Assembly: GCA_040902885.1 (NCBI GenBank)
Contig: JBBDWK010000003.1
Location: 1 to 51,725, forward strand
Direction: 5' to 3'
Origin: JBBDWK01 sp040902885
GTDB lineage: Bacteria; Acidobacteriota; Terriglobia; Bryobacterales; Bryobacteraceae
DNA length: 51,725 nt
Shown here: piece by piece, positions 40,510 through 50,145 of the stretch
Layout of the letters: every line of letters starts with the position of its first letter
How positions within the stretch are numbered: the stretch's first letter is position 1
The notes under the pieces: generated by a model
What the model saw: only the letters and a program-made list of their open reading frames with translations
Databases searched by the model: none
Told to the model about the DNA's origin: nothing
Made by a program: the position numbers and the translations under genes

Positions 40510-41574
40510 ATGAAAATTCTGGTTACGGGCAACATGGGTTACGTGGGACCCTGCGTAACTCGTCATCTTTCCACTGCTTACCGGGACGCAACCATCGTGG
40601 GTCTGGATACGGGCTTTTACGCACCTCACTTGCTTCGTAAGGATGGTATCTTGCCGGAGTGCGAAATCCCACAACAGTACTTCGCGGATGTCCGCAAGCC
40701 GCCCGCCGGATTACTGGAAGGCGTGGACGCGGTGGTCCACCTGGCCGGCATCTCGAACGATCCCATTGGCAACGTGTACGAAGCTCCGACGATGGACATC
40801 AATTACAGGTCTACCGCGGAACTGGCACGTCAAGCACGCGATGCCGGCGTGCGTTCATTCGTCTTCGCCTCCTCGTGCAGCGTGTACGGCTTCTCCGAGG
40901 ACGGTCCGAGGACTGAGCAATCCGAGGTCGGGCCAATTTCCGCTTATGCTCGATCCAAAGTGCTCGCCGAACGGGCATTGGAGCCGCTTGCGGATAGGAA
41001 CTTCACGGTGACGTGCCTGCGGTTCGCAACCGCGTGCGGGGTGAGCCCGCGTTTGCGGCTTGATCTGGTGGTGAACGACTTTGTCGCCAGCGCCCTTTCC
41101 GTCAATCGCATCGACATCCTCAGCGACGGGACTCCGTGGCGCCCGCTGATCCATGTGCACGATATGGCACGGGCCATGGAATGGGCCATCCAAAGGTCGG
41201 GTCCCTTCCTGGTCGTGAACGTGGGCAGCCAGGAAGGAAACTACCAGGTGAAAGAGATCGCTTTCGCGGTGGCGGACGCCATCTCCGGAGTGAAGATCGC
41301 AATCAACCCGGACGCTCCGTCCGACCGGCGGTCGTACAAGGTGGATTTCCGGCTCTTTCGCAGCCTCGCTCCCGATCACCAGCCGATCTACGATCTCCCC
41401 ACGACCATTGCCGAGCTGCGCGACGCCCTGCGCGAAGCCGGCTTCAACGATCCCAATTTTCGGGAGTCCCAGTTCATCCGGCTGCGAACCATCCGCAGGC
41501 TTGTGGAGCAAGGTCTTCTGACACCGGACCTTTCTTGGTCGCTCCGCCCTCGGACTGCAACGGCGCTACAATAG
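40510..41574 (+). CDS. NAD-dependent epimerase/dehydratase (extended SDR)
   Basis: This 354-residue sugar-nucleotide type SDR has the Rossmann loop TGNMGYVG (positions 6-13), a variant of GxxGxxG. The AGISNDPIGN segment follows, then FASSCSVYG, and the catalytic Tyr-x3-Lys in YARSK. The rest of the domain includes RPLIHVHDMARAMEWA. Such enzymes act on UDP- or dTDP-sugars for surface polysaccharide. The ATG at 40510 comes shortly after a divergent promoter region with the Tat reductase, in which TGATATCA (40485-40492) is an 8-bp palindrome. No neighbouring polysaccharide genes were seen. Confidence 0.9.
   Translation: MKILVTGNMGYVGPCVTRHLSTAYRDATIVGLDTGFYAPHLLRKDGILPECEIPQQYFADVRKPPAGLLEGVDAVVHLAGISNDPIGNVYEAPTMDINYRSTAELARQARDAGVRSFVFASSCSVYGFSEDGPRTEQSEVGPISAYARSKVLAERALEPLADRNFTVTCLRFATACGVSPRLRLDLVVNDFVASALSVNRIDILSDGTPWRPLIHVHDMARAMEWAIQRSGPFLVVNVGSQEGNYQVKEIAFAVADAISGVKIAINPDAPSDRRSYKVDFRLFRSLAPDHQPIYDLPTTIAELRDALREAGFNDPNFRESQFIRLRTIRRLVEQGLLTPDLSWSLRPRTATALQ
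41567..41572 (+). promoter_or_regulatory. Candidate -10 for the first TonB-dependent receptor gene
   Basis: TACAAT lies in the last codons of the epimerase gene, 22 nt before the receptor ATG. The match is 5 of 6 and no -35 is evident. Confidence 0.3.
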
Positions 41575-41594
41575 CCCAGACCGAGGTTCAACTT

Positions 41595-44500
41595 ATGACT
41601 ACCCGCGCTATGAGGGTTGCTCTCTGGGCGCCCTGTATCTTCCTGTGCGCCCCGCTTTGCGGACAGGAGTTTCGAGCCACCTTGCAGGGAACCGTCACGG
41701 ATGCCTCTAAGGCCGCCGTGCCTTCCGCGGAGGTTGTTCTGCGGAACGTGGATACCGCCGTCGAGCGAATTGGCCAAACCGGTCAGAGCGGCGAGTACCT
41801 GTTTCAGTTTGTGGCGCCGGGTAACTACTCGCTGACCGTGCGAGCGGCCGGCTTCAAGACGGATGTGCGGGACGGCATCCGGCTGAGCCTCGGCGATAAC
41901 GTTCGCCTGGATCGCGAGCTGGCGGTCGGTCAAGCCACGGAAACCATCTCGGTGTCGGGCGACGTTTCCGTCGTCCAGACCGAATCGTCTTCGCTCGGCT
42001 CCGTGGTGCAAAGGGACATCATCGAAAACCTTCCGCTCAAGGGTCATAGCAGCCTGTTCATGTTCACTCTCGCAACGGGAGTCGTGAACAACCGGTACGG
42101 CGAGGATACGAGGCCCAACGACACCATCACGAACACCTCGTATTCCTCCAATGGCGCCCCAGTGGCATCCGGCGATGTCTCCGTGGACGGCGTGGCCAAC
42201 ACCGTCAATGTGAACCGTGGCGTGAACATCTCGCAGTGGGTGCCCGCCCAGTTCGCAGTGGCCGAGTTCAAATTGCAAACCGGCACCCTCCCTGCCGAGC
42301 ACGGGCGCTCCGGCGGCAGCATCATGAATCTGGTGATCAAGTCCGGCACCAACGAGCTGCACGGGGACGCGTACGAGTTTTTGCGCAACGCGGCGCTGGA
42401 CTCCAACCTGTTCTTCAACAACCAGGCTGGCCAGCGGCTGGCGCGATACGGATCGAATACCTATGGCTTCAGTCTCGGCGGACCGATTTACTTGCCCAAG
42501 ATCTATAACGGGCGCAACCGCAGTTTCTTTTTCTTCAACTTTGAAGGCTCGCGCGAGGGCAACGGTCTGAACACCGTGTTAAACGTGCCTACCGCGAAGA
42601 TGCGCACGGGCGATTTCTCGGAATTCGGAGGCGCAATCTACAATCCCTACTCCGTTCGGACCGTAAACGACGTGCCCACGCGCGATCCCTTCCCCGGCAA
42701 CATCATCCCCCAGTCCGTGCAGGATCCAGTGGCCCGCAACCTGATGAGCTATTGGCCCACGGCCAATCAGACAGGGCCGGATCCCGCCCGGCCCTACGTG
42801 CAGAACTACGCCTTCTCGGACAAGTGGCCGCGCGACTATGACACTCTGGTTCTGAAGTTCGACCACCAGTTCAGTTTGCGCAACCTGATGTTCGTCCGTG
42901 TGAACCAGGGCGAAGGGCGGCTGGTCTTCCCGCACCGGTTCGATGGGGACGCTACAGGCGGCAGGAACAGAGTCAGGCGGCCGCACTTCGGTGTCGCCAT
43001 CAGCGACACCTTCCTGTTGAGCCCCCGTACGACAATGGACGTCCGGCTGGGGTACGCGCGCGGCGTGGAAGATAACAAGCCCTGGTCGGACGGGTTCGAT
43101 CCCGTCTCGCTGGGTTTCCCTTCCTCGTACGGGAGCCTGATCCAGGGAAAGGCGTTTCCGACCATCGGCGTTTCGGACTTCGAGAGTCTGGCCGGAAGCG
43201 CGCTGATTCTCGATCCGGGCGACACGTGGTCGCTGCAGCCCAGCGTTTCCATGCAGCGTGGCAGGCATCTTTATAAGATTGGCGGCGAGGGCCGCCTCCT
43301 TCGCGGAAATTACTTCCGCAACACGCATCCCTCGGGCAGCTTCAGCTTCGGACCCAATCAGACCGGAGGGCCTCGCGCCGACACTCCTTCGGGCGGGTTT
43401 GGACTGGCCTCGATGCTGGTCGGCTTCGGCTCGGGCTTTATGCCGTTCAACAACGGCGTCTCCATCCAGAACGTCTACTACGGCCTCTACTTTCAGGACG
43501 ACTTCAAAGTCACACCAAAGCTCACCTTGAATTTGGGAGTGCGCTGGGAATATGAGACGCCGCGCACCGAACGCTATGACCGTACCGTTCGCGGATTCGC
43601 TTACGGCGTTGCCAGCCCGCTTCAGGTCCCCGGTCTGAATCCCACCGGCGGTCTGGTATATGCCGGAGTGAACGGCCAGCCGCGGGGCCTCTATGCGCCG
43701 GATAAGAACAACTTCGCGCCGCGCGTAGGCTTCGCGTACAGCCTTACTCAAAAATTCGTCCTGCGCGGCGGCTACGCGCTCAGTTACATTCCGGTCATCG
43801 GTTCGGTTCTGCCCACCGGGTTCAGCAACGACACGCCGTGGGTTGCCTCCACCGACGGCGGCATCACCGTCCGCGACCGCTTGAGCAACCCCTTCCCGAA
43901 CGGGCTGCTGCCTCCCATCGGAAACTCGCAAGGCCTGCTCACGCTCGTGGGGCAGAGCGTGTCCTTCATTGAGCCCGCCGACCGGTATCCGAAGTTTCAC
44001 AACTGGCAGCTCAACGTGCAGCGCGCGGTTCCGGGGCAGGGCCTGATTGAGGTGGCATACGTCGGCAGCCGTGGAATCAATCTGATCTCGAACACGGAGC
44101 AGTTGAACCAGATCGATCCTTCCCATCTGTCTCAAGGCGCGGCACTCACGCAAACCGTGGAGAATCCCTTCTTCGGTATTCTGGCGACCGGGCCTTTGAG
44201 CGGACGCACGGTCCAACGCCAGCAGTTGCTGCGGCCCTATCCGCAGTTCAGCAACGTTAGCCGTTCCAGCCCCGCATTCGGCAACAGCGTCTATCACTCC
44301 ATGCAGGTGAAGTATGAGAAGCGCATGTCGCACGGAGCCTCCGTGCTCGTTTCCTATACCATTTCGAAGAACCTCACGGATATCGCGGGGCCGCAGAATC
44401 ACTACAATCGTCAGGCGGAACGGGCGGTCAGCGATTTCGACGTTCCCCAGCGGTTTACCGTGGCGGGCGCATGGGATCTGCCGTTCGGCAGGAATCGGCA

Positions 44501-44999
44501 TTTCCTGAATGGAATCTCGCGGGCGGCCGATTTGGCGATCGGGGGCTGGACACTTTCCACTTTCTCGACCTTCCAGGCCGGCTTTGCCCTCGGATACAGC
44601 GTGCAAGGCGGGAATTTCGGGGCGGGCGTTGGAGGAATCCGGCCCAACGTGGTGGGCGATCCCACCGAAGGCGTGAGCGGCAGCCACAGCTCCCGCCTCG
44701 GGCGCTACTTCAACACGGCAGCCTTCGCACGTCCCGCCGATTTCACATTCGGCAACCTGGCCTCGCGGCTGCACACGGTGCGCAGCCCTGGCATGAACAA
44801 CGTGAATCTGACCCTCGCCAAAGACTTCGTTGTAACCGAGCAGGTGAAGCTGGAGTTCCGCGCATCGTCGTTCAACCTGTTCAACCACCCGGTTTTCAGC
44901 GGTCCCAACACGCAGGTGGGCAACGCCAGCTTCGGCCGTATTTCGGGTCAGGCCAACATCAGCCGTCAAACCGAATTCGCCTTGCGGCTCGTGTTCTGA
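41595..44999 (+). CDS. Oar-like TonB-dependent receptor with N-terminal carboxypeptidase-like domain
   Basis: This 1134-residue outer-membrane protein begins with a signal peptide ending CGQ. A CnaB/carboxypeptidase-regulatory-like domain (about 26-110, TLQGTVTDASKAAVPSAEVVLRNVDT) precedes a plug (IIENLPLKGHSSLFMFTL) and a long beta-barrel that ends in the aromatic RLVF. Oar-type receptors are the main TonB-dependent family in Acidobacteria and probably import large glycans or peptides. The ATG at 41595 was taken over the open frame from 41136, which runs inside the epimerase gene. It abuts the convergent secreted hydrolase. Confidence 0.93.
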   Translation: MTTRAMRVALWAPCIFLCAPLCGQEFRATLQGTVTDASKAAVPSAEVVLRNVDTAVERIGQTGQSGEYLFQFVAPGNYSLTVRAAGFKTDVRDGIRLSLGDNVRLDRELAVGQATETISVSGDVSVVQTESSSLGSVVQRDIIENLPLKGHSSLFMFTLATGVVNNRYGEDTRPNDTITNTSYSSNGAPVASGDVSVDGVANTVNVNRGVNISQWVPAQFAVAEFKLQTGTLPAEHGRSGGSIMNLVIKSGTNELHGDAYEFLRNAALDSNLFFNNQAGQRLARYGSNTYGFSLGGPIYLPKIYNGRNRSFFFFNFEGSREGNGLNTVLNVPTAKMRTGDFSEFGGAIYNPYSVRTVNDVPTRDPFPGNIIPQSVQDPVARNLMSYWPTANQTGPDPARPYVQNYAFSDKWPRDYDTLVLKFDHQFSLRNLMFVRVNQGEGRLVFPHRFDGDATGGRNRVRRPHFGVAISDTFLLSPRTTMDVRLGYARGVEDNKPWSDGFDPVSLGFPSSYGSLIQGKAFPTIGVSDFESLAGSALILDPGDTWSLQPSVSMQRGRHLYKIGGEGRLLRGNYFRNTHPSGSFSFGPNQTGGPRADTPSGGFGLASMLVGFGSGFMPFNNGVSIQNVYYGLYFQDDFKVTPKLTLNLGVRWEYETPRTERYDRTVRGFAYGVASPLQVPGLNPTGGLVYAGVNGQPRGLYAPDKNNFAPRVGFAYSLTQKFVLRGGYALSYIPVIGSVLPTGFSNDTPWVASTDGGITVRDRLSNPFPNGLLPPIGNSQGLLTLVGQSVSFIEPADRYPKFHNWQLNVQRAVPGQGLIEVAYVGSRGINLISNTEQLNQIDPSHLSQGAALTQTVENPFFGILATGPLSGRTVQRQQLLRPYPQFSNVSRSSPAFGNSVYHSMQVKYEKRMSHGASVLVSYTISKNLTDIAGPQNHYNRQAERAVSDFDVPQRFTVAGAWDLPFGRNRHFLNGISRAADLAIGGWTLSTFSTFQAGFALGYSVQGGNFGAGVGGIRPNVVGDPTEGVSGSHSSRLGRYFNTAAFARPADFTFGNLASRLHTVRSPGMNNVNLTLAKDFVVTEQVKLEFRASSFNLFNHPVFSGPNTQVGNASFGRISGQANISRQTEFALRLVF

Positions 45000-46886
45000 T
45001 TACCTGGTGACGATCCGGGCCGGCGAGGCCATGGCGGCCAGCCGGTCCAGATCGAACTCTTTGTAAAGGTCCAGGCAGAACAGATCGGGCGCCTTTTGGT
45101 ACTCGACGGGCGCATCCAGCAGGTGCTGAAAGGAAGGCATCCCCTCGCGAATGGTTACTTCTTGGAACAGGCCGGGTTGGAGCGCCGCCGCCAGAAGAGC
45201 GATCGCCTGGCTTCGAATGCCCGTGGCTTCGAGACGCAGCCTGGGCGCCTGCATCCACTTCGCCAGCGCGACCAGTTGAGCGGCTTCCAGACCCAGCGGG
45301 CGCTCGCCCACGGCCGCGAGCATCTGGGTGTAAGCAGCGGAATTTCCGGGCGCGGCATCGCCGGTGAAGAGCAGGTCCACCGCCAGCACCCGCTCGCCGC
45401 GATTGACGCGGTCCGCTACCTCGGCCTGCGCCTGTTTCTTGCCGTGATCGCGCAGGACAATGGCGGCGCCGGTGGCATTTGCATGAATGGCTTTGAAGGA
45501 CACGGCCGTGGCGCTCAGGCCGTTGCTGAAATCAAAACGGTACGATTCTGTTTCGAGGCCTTTGCTCTTGAGGTTGTCTAGAGCCCAAGCCTGTTTCACC
45601 TGAACTTCGCGGTACCGCACAACGTCGGCCAGCTTGGCGCCGCTTCGCTCCCGAGGGAGCTTCTTCGCAAGCGCAAGAATGGTCAGGTTGTTCTCGGGCA
45701 GGCCTACGGTCAGCTCCTCCGCGGACTTGATCTCGGCATCCACCGGTATCTCAGCCGTCACGTCAGGCAGACGGAAGTGCCGCGCGAAGAAAGCGTAAGA
45801 CTGAAGGCGGTTATCCAGTTGGTAGTTGTGGTTGGAAGGGTCCCTGTTCTCGTGCCAGGAGAAGCTCCGCTCCTTGTCGAAAAGCCGGAAGAAGGGTCGC
45901 ACCTCGTCAAAGATATACGGCTTCACCAGCGGCGCGCGGAAGCAGCAGTCGTCTTCTGCGTTGTAGATGAGCAGGCTGGGCCGTGGCGCCAGCATGGCCG
46001 TGAAGTGCGGGTAATCCTGGCCGGCCAGAAGATCGGTGGCATTCTGCTCGATATCGCCGACGTCGCCCGGGCGCTCGAGTCTTGATCGCAGGGACCCGTA
46101 GCCGGCAACTGGAACGGCCACGGCGACGCGCTCATCCAGGGCGCTCAGAATAATGGTTTGCCAGCCGCCTCCCGAAAGCCCGGTCACGCCGAGGCGCGTC
46201 CGGTCCACGGCCGGATGCTGGTGCAGATAATCGAGGCCTTTGCGCATCGCCAGATAGAACAGCCCGAGCGAATTCGCTCCCACCAGGTCAAGATGCCCGC
46301 CGAACCAGTGGCGGTTCTCGGCATGCCCCAGCTCGCCGTAGCTCAGCCATTCCAAGTTGAGCGACATAATGCCCTGGCGCGCCTGGTTGATGCAGCGCTT
46401 CTGCTTGTACTCGACGGCTTTTCCGGGCGGGCCGACATGGCCGTTGACATTCAGGATGGCCGGGACCTTGCCCTGCATCTTGTCCGGTTCATACAGGATT
46501 GCGGTGGAGTGGAAGCCAGGCACAATCTCGTACCGCAGTTTGCGCATGCGGTAGCCCGGTCCCGAGGGAATCGTGCCGAGGTCCTCCACTTTGAGCGGCG
46601 CATCCACCCACTCGCGAGGCCACCCGTGAAAGACCACGTCCCGCAGCAGGCGCTCTCGCAGGCGCTTCGCCTCCGCGCTCCACTGGCCGGCGGAAGTTGG
46701 CTGTGGCAGTTGCGGCACTTTCGCTAGCAGGTACTGGCTCAACTGGAAGTTGACGACATCGGGCGTCTGAAGCGGACGCTCCAGTACGCGGGCCACCTGC
46801 CGCGGCTCTGTCTGGGTCAAGGCGGTGGTGACGAGCGTGAGAAAGACGGCGACGAGCCGTATTGGTTGACGAAGGTAGGTGCTCAT
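45000..46886 (-). CDS. Large secreted alpha/beta hydrolase
   Basis: This 628-residue protein has a signal peptide (LRQPIRLVAVFLTLVTTALTQ). An alpha/beta hydrolase fold has nucleophile Ser in GVTGLSGGGWQTI, an acidic residue in YNAEDDCC, and a His in FSWHENRDPSNHN. A second, roughly 250-residue half ends the protein and has no recognisable motif. The first part resembles acetyl-xylan and related esterases. It starts 9 bp after the stop of the second TonB-dependent receptor on the same strand, and it is sandwiched between two receptors, so its substrate may be what they import. That link is inference. Confidence 0.9.
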   Translation of the reverse strand: MSTYLRQPIRLVAVFLTLVTTALTQTEPRQVARVLERPLQTPDVVNFQLSQYLLAKVPQLPQPTSAGQWSAEAKRLRERLLRDVVFHGWPREWVDAPLKVEDLGTIPSGPGYRMRKLRYEIVPGFHSTAILYEPDKMQGKVPAILNVNGHVGPPGKAVEYKQKRCINQARQGIMSLNLEWLSYGELGHAENRHWFGGHLDLVGANSLGLFYLAMRKGLDYLHQHPAVDRTRLGVTGLSGGGWQTIILSALDERVAVAVPVAGYGSLRSRLERPGDVGDIEQNATDLLAGQDYPHFTAMLAPRPSLLIYNAEDDCCFRAPLVKPYIFDEVRPFFRLFDKERSFSWHENRDPSNHNYQLDNRLQSYAFFARHFRLPDVTAEIPVDAEIKSAEELTVGLPENNLTILALAKKLPRERSGAKLADVVRYREVQVKQAWALDNLKSKGLETESYRFDFSNGLSATAVSFKAIHANATGAAIVLRDHGKKQAQAEVADRVNRGERVLAVDLLFTGDAAPGNSAAYTQMLAAVGERPLGLEAAQLVALAKWMQAPRLRLEATGIRSQAIALLAAALQPGLFQEVTIREGMPSFQHLLDAPVEYQKAPDLFCLDLYKEFDLDRLAAMASPARIVTR

Positions 46887-46895
46887 CGGGACGAT

Positions 46896-49800
46896 TCAGA
46901 AAACCAAGCGCAGACCAAATTGTACGATGCGCGGATCGGTGGCCGAGAGAATCGTTCCGAAAAGCGGACTGGAAACCACTCCATTGGGGTTGTTGAAGTT
47001 AGGCCTGTTCAGCAGGTTGAAGAACTCGCTCCGGAACTGCAACTGTGCACGCTCGTGCAATGGAAAGTTCTTGAAGAGGCTAAAGTCGACGTTGGCAAAC
47101 CCGGGCCCCCGCATAATATTGCGCCCGGCCGTGCCCGGCACCCCAAGCTCATTGAGCACGAAGGCTGAAGTGTCGAAATAGCGCGCCAGTTGTTCGCCCC
47201 GCGGCCGGGAACTGGACAGTTCGGGGTTCGCCGAAACGAGATCGGGGCGCTGCGACCCCATGCCGGTGAACTGACGGTCCAGTCCAGTGACCACATTGTA
47301 CGGAAGACCGCTACGCAGGACTATAATGCCGTTGGTCTGCCAGTTGCGCACAATCAAGTCTGCAAACCGGTTGCCGGTGCTGCCGATGGGCAACTCCCAG
47401 ACGAAGGAAGTCACGAAGTTCTGAGTGACATCGAAATTGGACAGCCCGCGCTCCAAGCGGAGGTTGCGAAGGTCGACCGGATTCTCAACGGCAACCTCCA
47501 CCGTGGAAGAGTTGCTATCGATAAACTTGGAGTAGGTGTAATTTACAAGCACTGTAAATCCCCGGGAAAAGCGTCGCTCCAGGTTCAATTGAAATGAGTG
47601 ATAACTGGAGTTGCCATCCTGGTACATCCGGCCCATGGAGCTGAAATGAGGGGCGAAGGGCCGGCGGGAGTCCGTGTTGGCAAGTGTGGACTGACCCGGT
47701 ATGTATGTGGCTGGATTGATCTCCCGAGGCCAGTTCAAGTGCGTGCCCTTGGTCCCCACGTACGCGGCTCGAAGGAGAACGCCTTTCATGAGGTGCTCTA
47801 TGTTGAAATTCCATTGCTGGATGCTTGCCTGGATGAATTCCTCGGGATACGTGATGGTCAGTGCCAAAGGCTGGAAGAAATCCACATCCGGGCCGAGCTG
47901 AAGTAAACGCGGAAAAGGATTGTCTCGCCCCTGATACGGGTCGGTGAAGCTGGGTGGCGCTGGCACCACCACATTTTGGGAGAACGGCTGTGTTGTCGTG
48001 AAGCGGTTCAGTTGGATCATCTTGGGCTGGTCCCAGAACAATCCGTATGCCGCCCGGAGAACGGTGCGGGATTTGCCGGTCAAGTCGTAAGCCAGTCCCA
48101 ATCGGGGGCTCAACGCCTTCAGATACGATGTCGTACCGCTGCGAGGAACGCCCTCGTCGCCATAATAAAAAATTCCCGGAGGGGCGTTCCGATAGACTGT
48201 GGAAGTCTTCCCCGCCGCGTAATCGCGCTCACGGAACTGTGCCGTCCGGTTGGTGCGAACAAAGTACGGCGGGATATAGGGTTCATAGCGAAGTCCGGCG
48301 TCTACCGTCAGCTTCCTGGTTACTTTAATGTTGTCCTGCACGAAGAAGTTCCAGCCGGTGAAGCGGGCATCGTAGAACAATTGGCCGGATTGCGAGAAAC
48401 TGGACGGCCTTCCCAAGAAGTAGTCGGCCAAGGCATCGCCGGTAATCTGTCCATTGAAGCCAAATGAGCCGTTTTGGGTGAAGATGGTGCTCCAGTATTG
48501 CCGGATGCGCCGGATATCGGCGCCCCATCGCAGCAGATGGCGGCCGTATGTGAGGGACGTCGTGTTGCTGTATTGAAACGTGTTGCGTGTGTTAGGAACC
48601 GGATTCTGGGAACTGATACTGAAGTATCCGCTGACACCCACGGAGATTGTTTTCGGCGCCGCCGTGAAAATGTTCACACCGAAATCCGACACGGTTACCG
48701 GTGACGGAGTCGGCTGGTCCGTGTTGAGCCGGCTGTACCCGAAGTTGAAAGTATTCACCAGGCGAGGGCTTACAGTCCATGTATGATTGATCGCGCTGTT
48801 CTGGTTGCGCGCCAGAAAGGCGTTTCTGGTGGCAAAAAAGTTTCCGGGTATCAGGACGCTTGGTGTTGTGAAGTCGTACAGGAAGTAGCGAACGGAAAGC
48901 CGCTGGAAATCCGTTATTCCCTGATCGAACTTAATAATGTACTGGTCATCTCTGGTTGTCCGGGGAAGGGAGTAGGAGATGAAACCATCGGCCCGGTTTG
49001 GCAAGGGAAGCAACTCGCCGGTCATCCTCTGGACACTCGGATCCAGGCGGCTGGTGGGTATTACATTGCCAGGGAATGGCGAACCGGTCTCCGGGTCGAC
49101 GATGGCTCTGGCGCGGGATGAAAAATTGCCCCGACGTTCGGCCTCCGAGGGAGTCAGAGTCAGCAGGTTACTGGGAGCTTCGCTGATGCGAGTCCCCTGG
49201 TAGGAGAAAAAGATGAACGACCTGTCGCGTCCATTGTACAGCCGGGGCACAAATACCGGACCGCCCAGGGTTCCCCCGAATTGATTGCGCTTTAGCGTGT
49301 CCTGCCCGGACGAGAAGAAGTTGCGCGCGTTCAAGTTTCCGTTCCGCAGAAACTCGAACGCACTTCCGTGCAGTTCGTTCGTTCCCGACTTGGTGACCGC
49401 ATTCACCACGGCTCCGGAGTTGCGGCCAAACTCGGCATCGAAGTTATTGGTCTGAACGCTGAATTCCTGGAGTGCGTCGGGGTTGGGGAAAGGATTGGCG
49501 ACATTTGTATAAGGATCGTTCTGGTCGGTGCCATCCATCTGAAAGTTCACCGTGTTGTCGCGCGCGCCATTCACTGAAAAGAAGGTGTTGGCAAGTGTCG
49601 AGCTTTGCTTATTTACTCCGCCGCGAGTCGGCAGAACTCCCGCGACAAGGGTGAGCAATTGAGTCGCATCACGGCCGTTCAGCGGCAGGTCCACCATGCG
49701 CCGCGAATCGATCACCTGCTTCAAGGTCCCCGTTTGCGTGTCCACGGGGGCCACTTGCGCGGCTACATTCACAACCTCGGTTACCTGACCCACCTCCAGC

Positions 49801-50126
49801 GTGATGTCCAGATCGGCGCGCTGATCGACGGCGAGAAGAATGCCCGTCTGCTCGTAGCGCTTGAAGCCCGCGGCTTCGGCGGTTATGCGGTAATGGCCAA
49901 CAGGAAGACTGACGAAGGTGTAGTTGCCCTCGTCGTCCGCCACGGTGCGCCTGGCGACAGCGGTGTCCACCTGTACAAGCGCGACGGATGCCGAGGCAAC
50001 GCGCGCCCCGCTCGTGTCGGTGACCGTGCCGCGGATCCTGGCTCCGGCCGTCTGCGCCCGGAGATCCGCTGCTGCCAGAAACAAAACAACGAAAGCAAGA
50101 GAGCCTCTTAGTGAAGTCAGGTACAT
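46896..50126 (-). CDS. Oar-like TonB-dependent receptor
   Basis: This 1076-residue outer-membrane receptor has a signal peptide (LRGSLAFVVLFLAAADLRAQ). The N-terminal CnaB/carboxypeptidase-like domain is at about 29-110 (RIRGTVTDTSGARVASASVALVQVDT). The plug reads VIDSRRMVDLPLNGRDATQLLTLV, and the barrel ends in FGLRLVF. It is about 6% shorter than the other Oar-like receptor and reads in the opposite direction. A GGAG site precedes the ATG by about 9 nt. It starts 19 bp after the exported TPR gene and is followed 9 bp later by the hydrolase, so all three probably share a message. Confidence 0.93.
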   Translation of the reverse strand: MYLTSLRGSLAFVVLFLAAADLRAQTAGARIRGTVTDTSGARVASASVALVQVDTAVARRTVADDEGNYTFVSLPVGHYRITAEAAGFKRYEQTGILLAVDQRADLDITLEVGQVTEVVNVAAQVAPVDTQTGTLKQVIDSRRMVDLPLNGRDATQLLTLVAGVLPTRGGVNKQSSTLANTFFSVNGARDNTVNFQMDGTDQNDPYTNVANPFPNPDALQEFSVQTNNFDAEFGRNSGAVVNAVTKSGTNELHGSAFEFLRNGNLNARNFFSSGQDTLKRNQFGGTLGGPVFVPRLYNGRDRSFIFFSYQGTRISEAPSNLLTLTPSEAERRGNFSSRARAIVDPETGSPFPGNVIPTSRLDPSVQRMTGELLPLPNRADGFISYSLPRTTRDDQYIIKFDQGITDFQRLSVRYFLYDFTTPSVLIPGNFFATRNAFLARNQNSAINHTWTVSPRLVNTFNFGYSRLNTDQPTPSPVTVSDFGVNIFTAAPKTISVGVSGYFSISSQNPVPNTRNTFQYSNTTSLTYGRHLLRWGADIRRIRQYWSTIFTQNGSFGFNGQITGDALADYFLGRPSSFSQSGQLFYDARFTGWNFFVQDNIKVTRKLTVDAGLRYEPYIPPYFVRTNRTAQFRERDYAAGKTSTVYRNAPPGIFYYGDEGVPRSGTTSYLKALSPRLGLAYDLTGKSRTVLRAAYGLFWDQPKMIQLNRFTTTQPFSQNVVVPAPPSFTDPYQGRDNPFPRLLQLGPDVDFFQPLALTITYPEEFIQASIQQWNFNIEHLMKGVLLRAAYVGTKGTHLNWPREINPATYIPGQSTLANTDSRRPFAPHFSSMGRMYQDGNSSYHSFQLNLERRFSRGFTVLVNYTYSKFIDSNSSTVEVAVENPVDLRNLRLERGLSNFDVTQNFVTSFVWELPIGSTGNRFADLIVRNWQTNGIIVLRSGLPYNVVTGLDRQFTGMGSQRPDLVSANPELSSSRPRGEQLARYFDTSAFVLNELGVPGTAGRNIMRGPGFANVDFSLFKNFPLHERAQLQFRSEFFNLLNRPNFNNPNGVVSSPLFGTILSATDPRIVQFGLRLVF

Positions 50127-50145
50127 TTTCGCGTCTCCAGTGTGA

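Noticed and set aside
41136..41594. N-terminal extension of the first TonB-dependent receptor
   Set aside because: It lies inside the epimerase gene, and the signal peptide of the receptor starts at 41595.
42579..44969. 796-codon open frame opposite the first TonB-dependent receptor
   Set aside because: Antisense shadow of a clear receptor barrel; no recognisable protein features.
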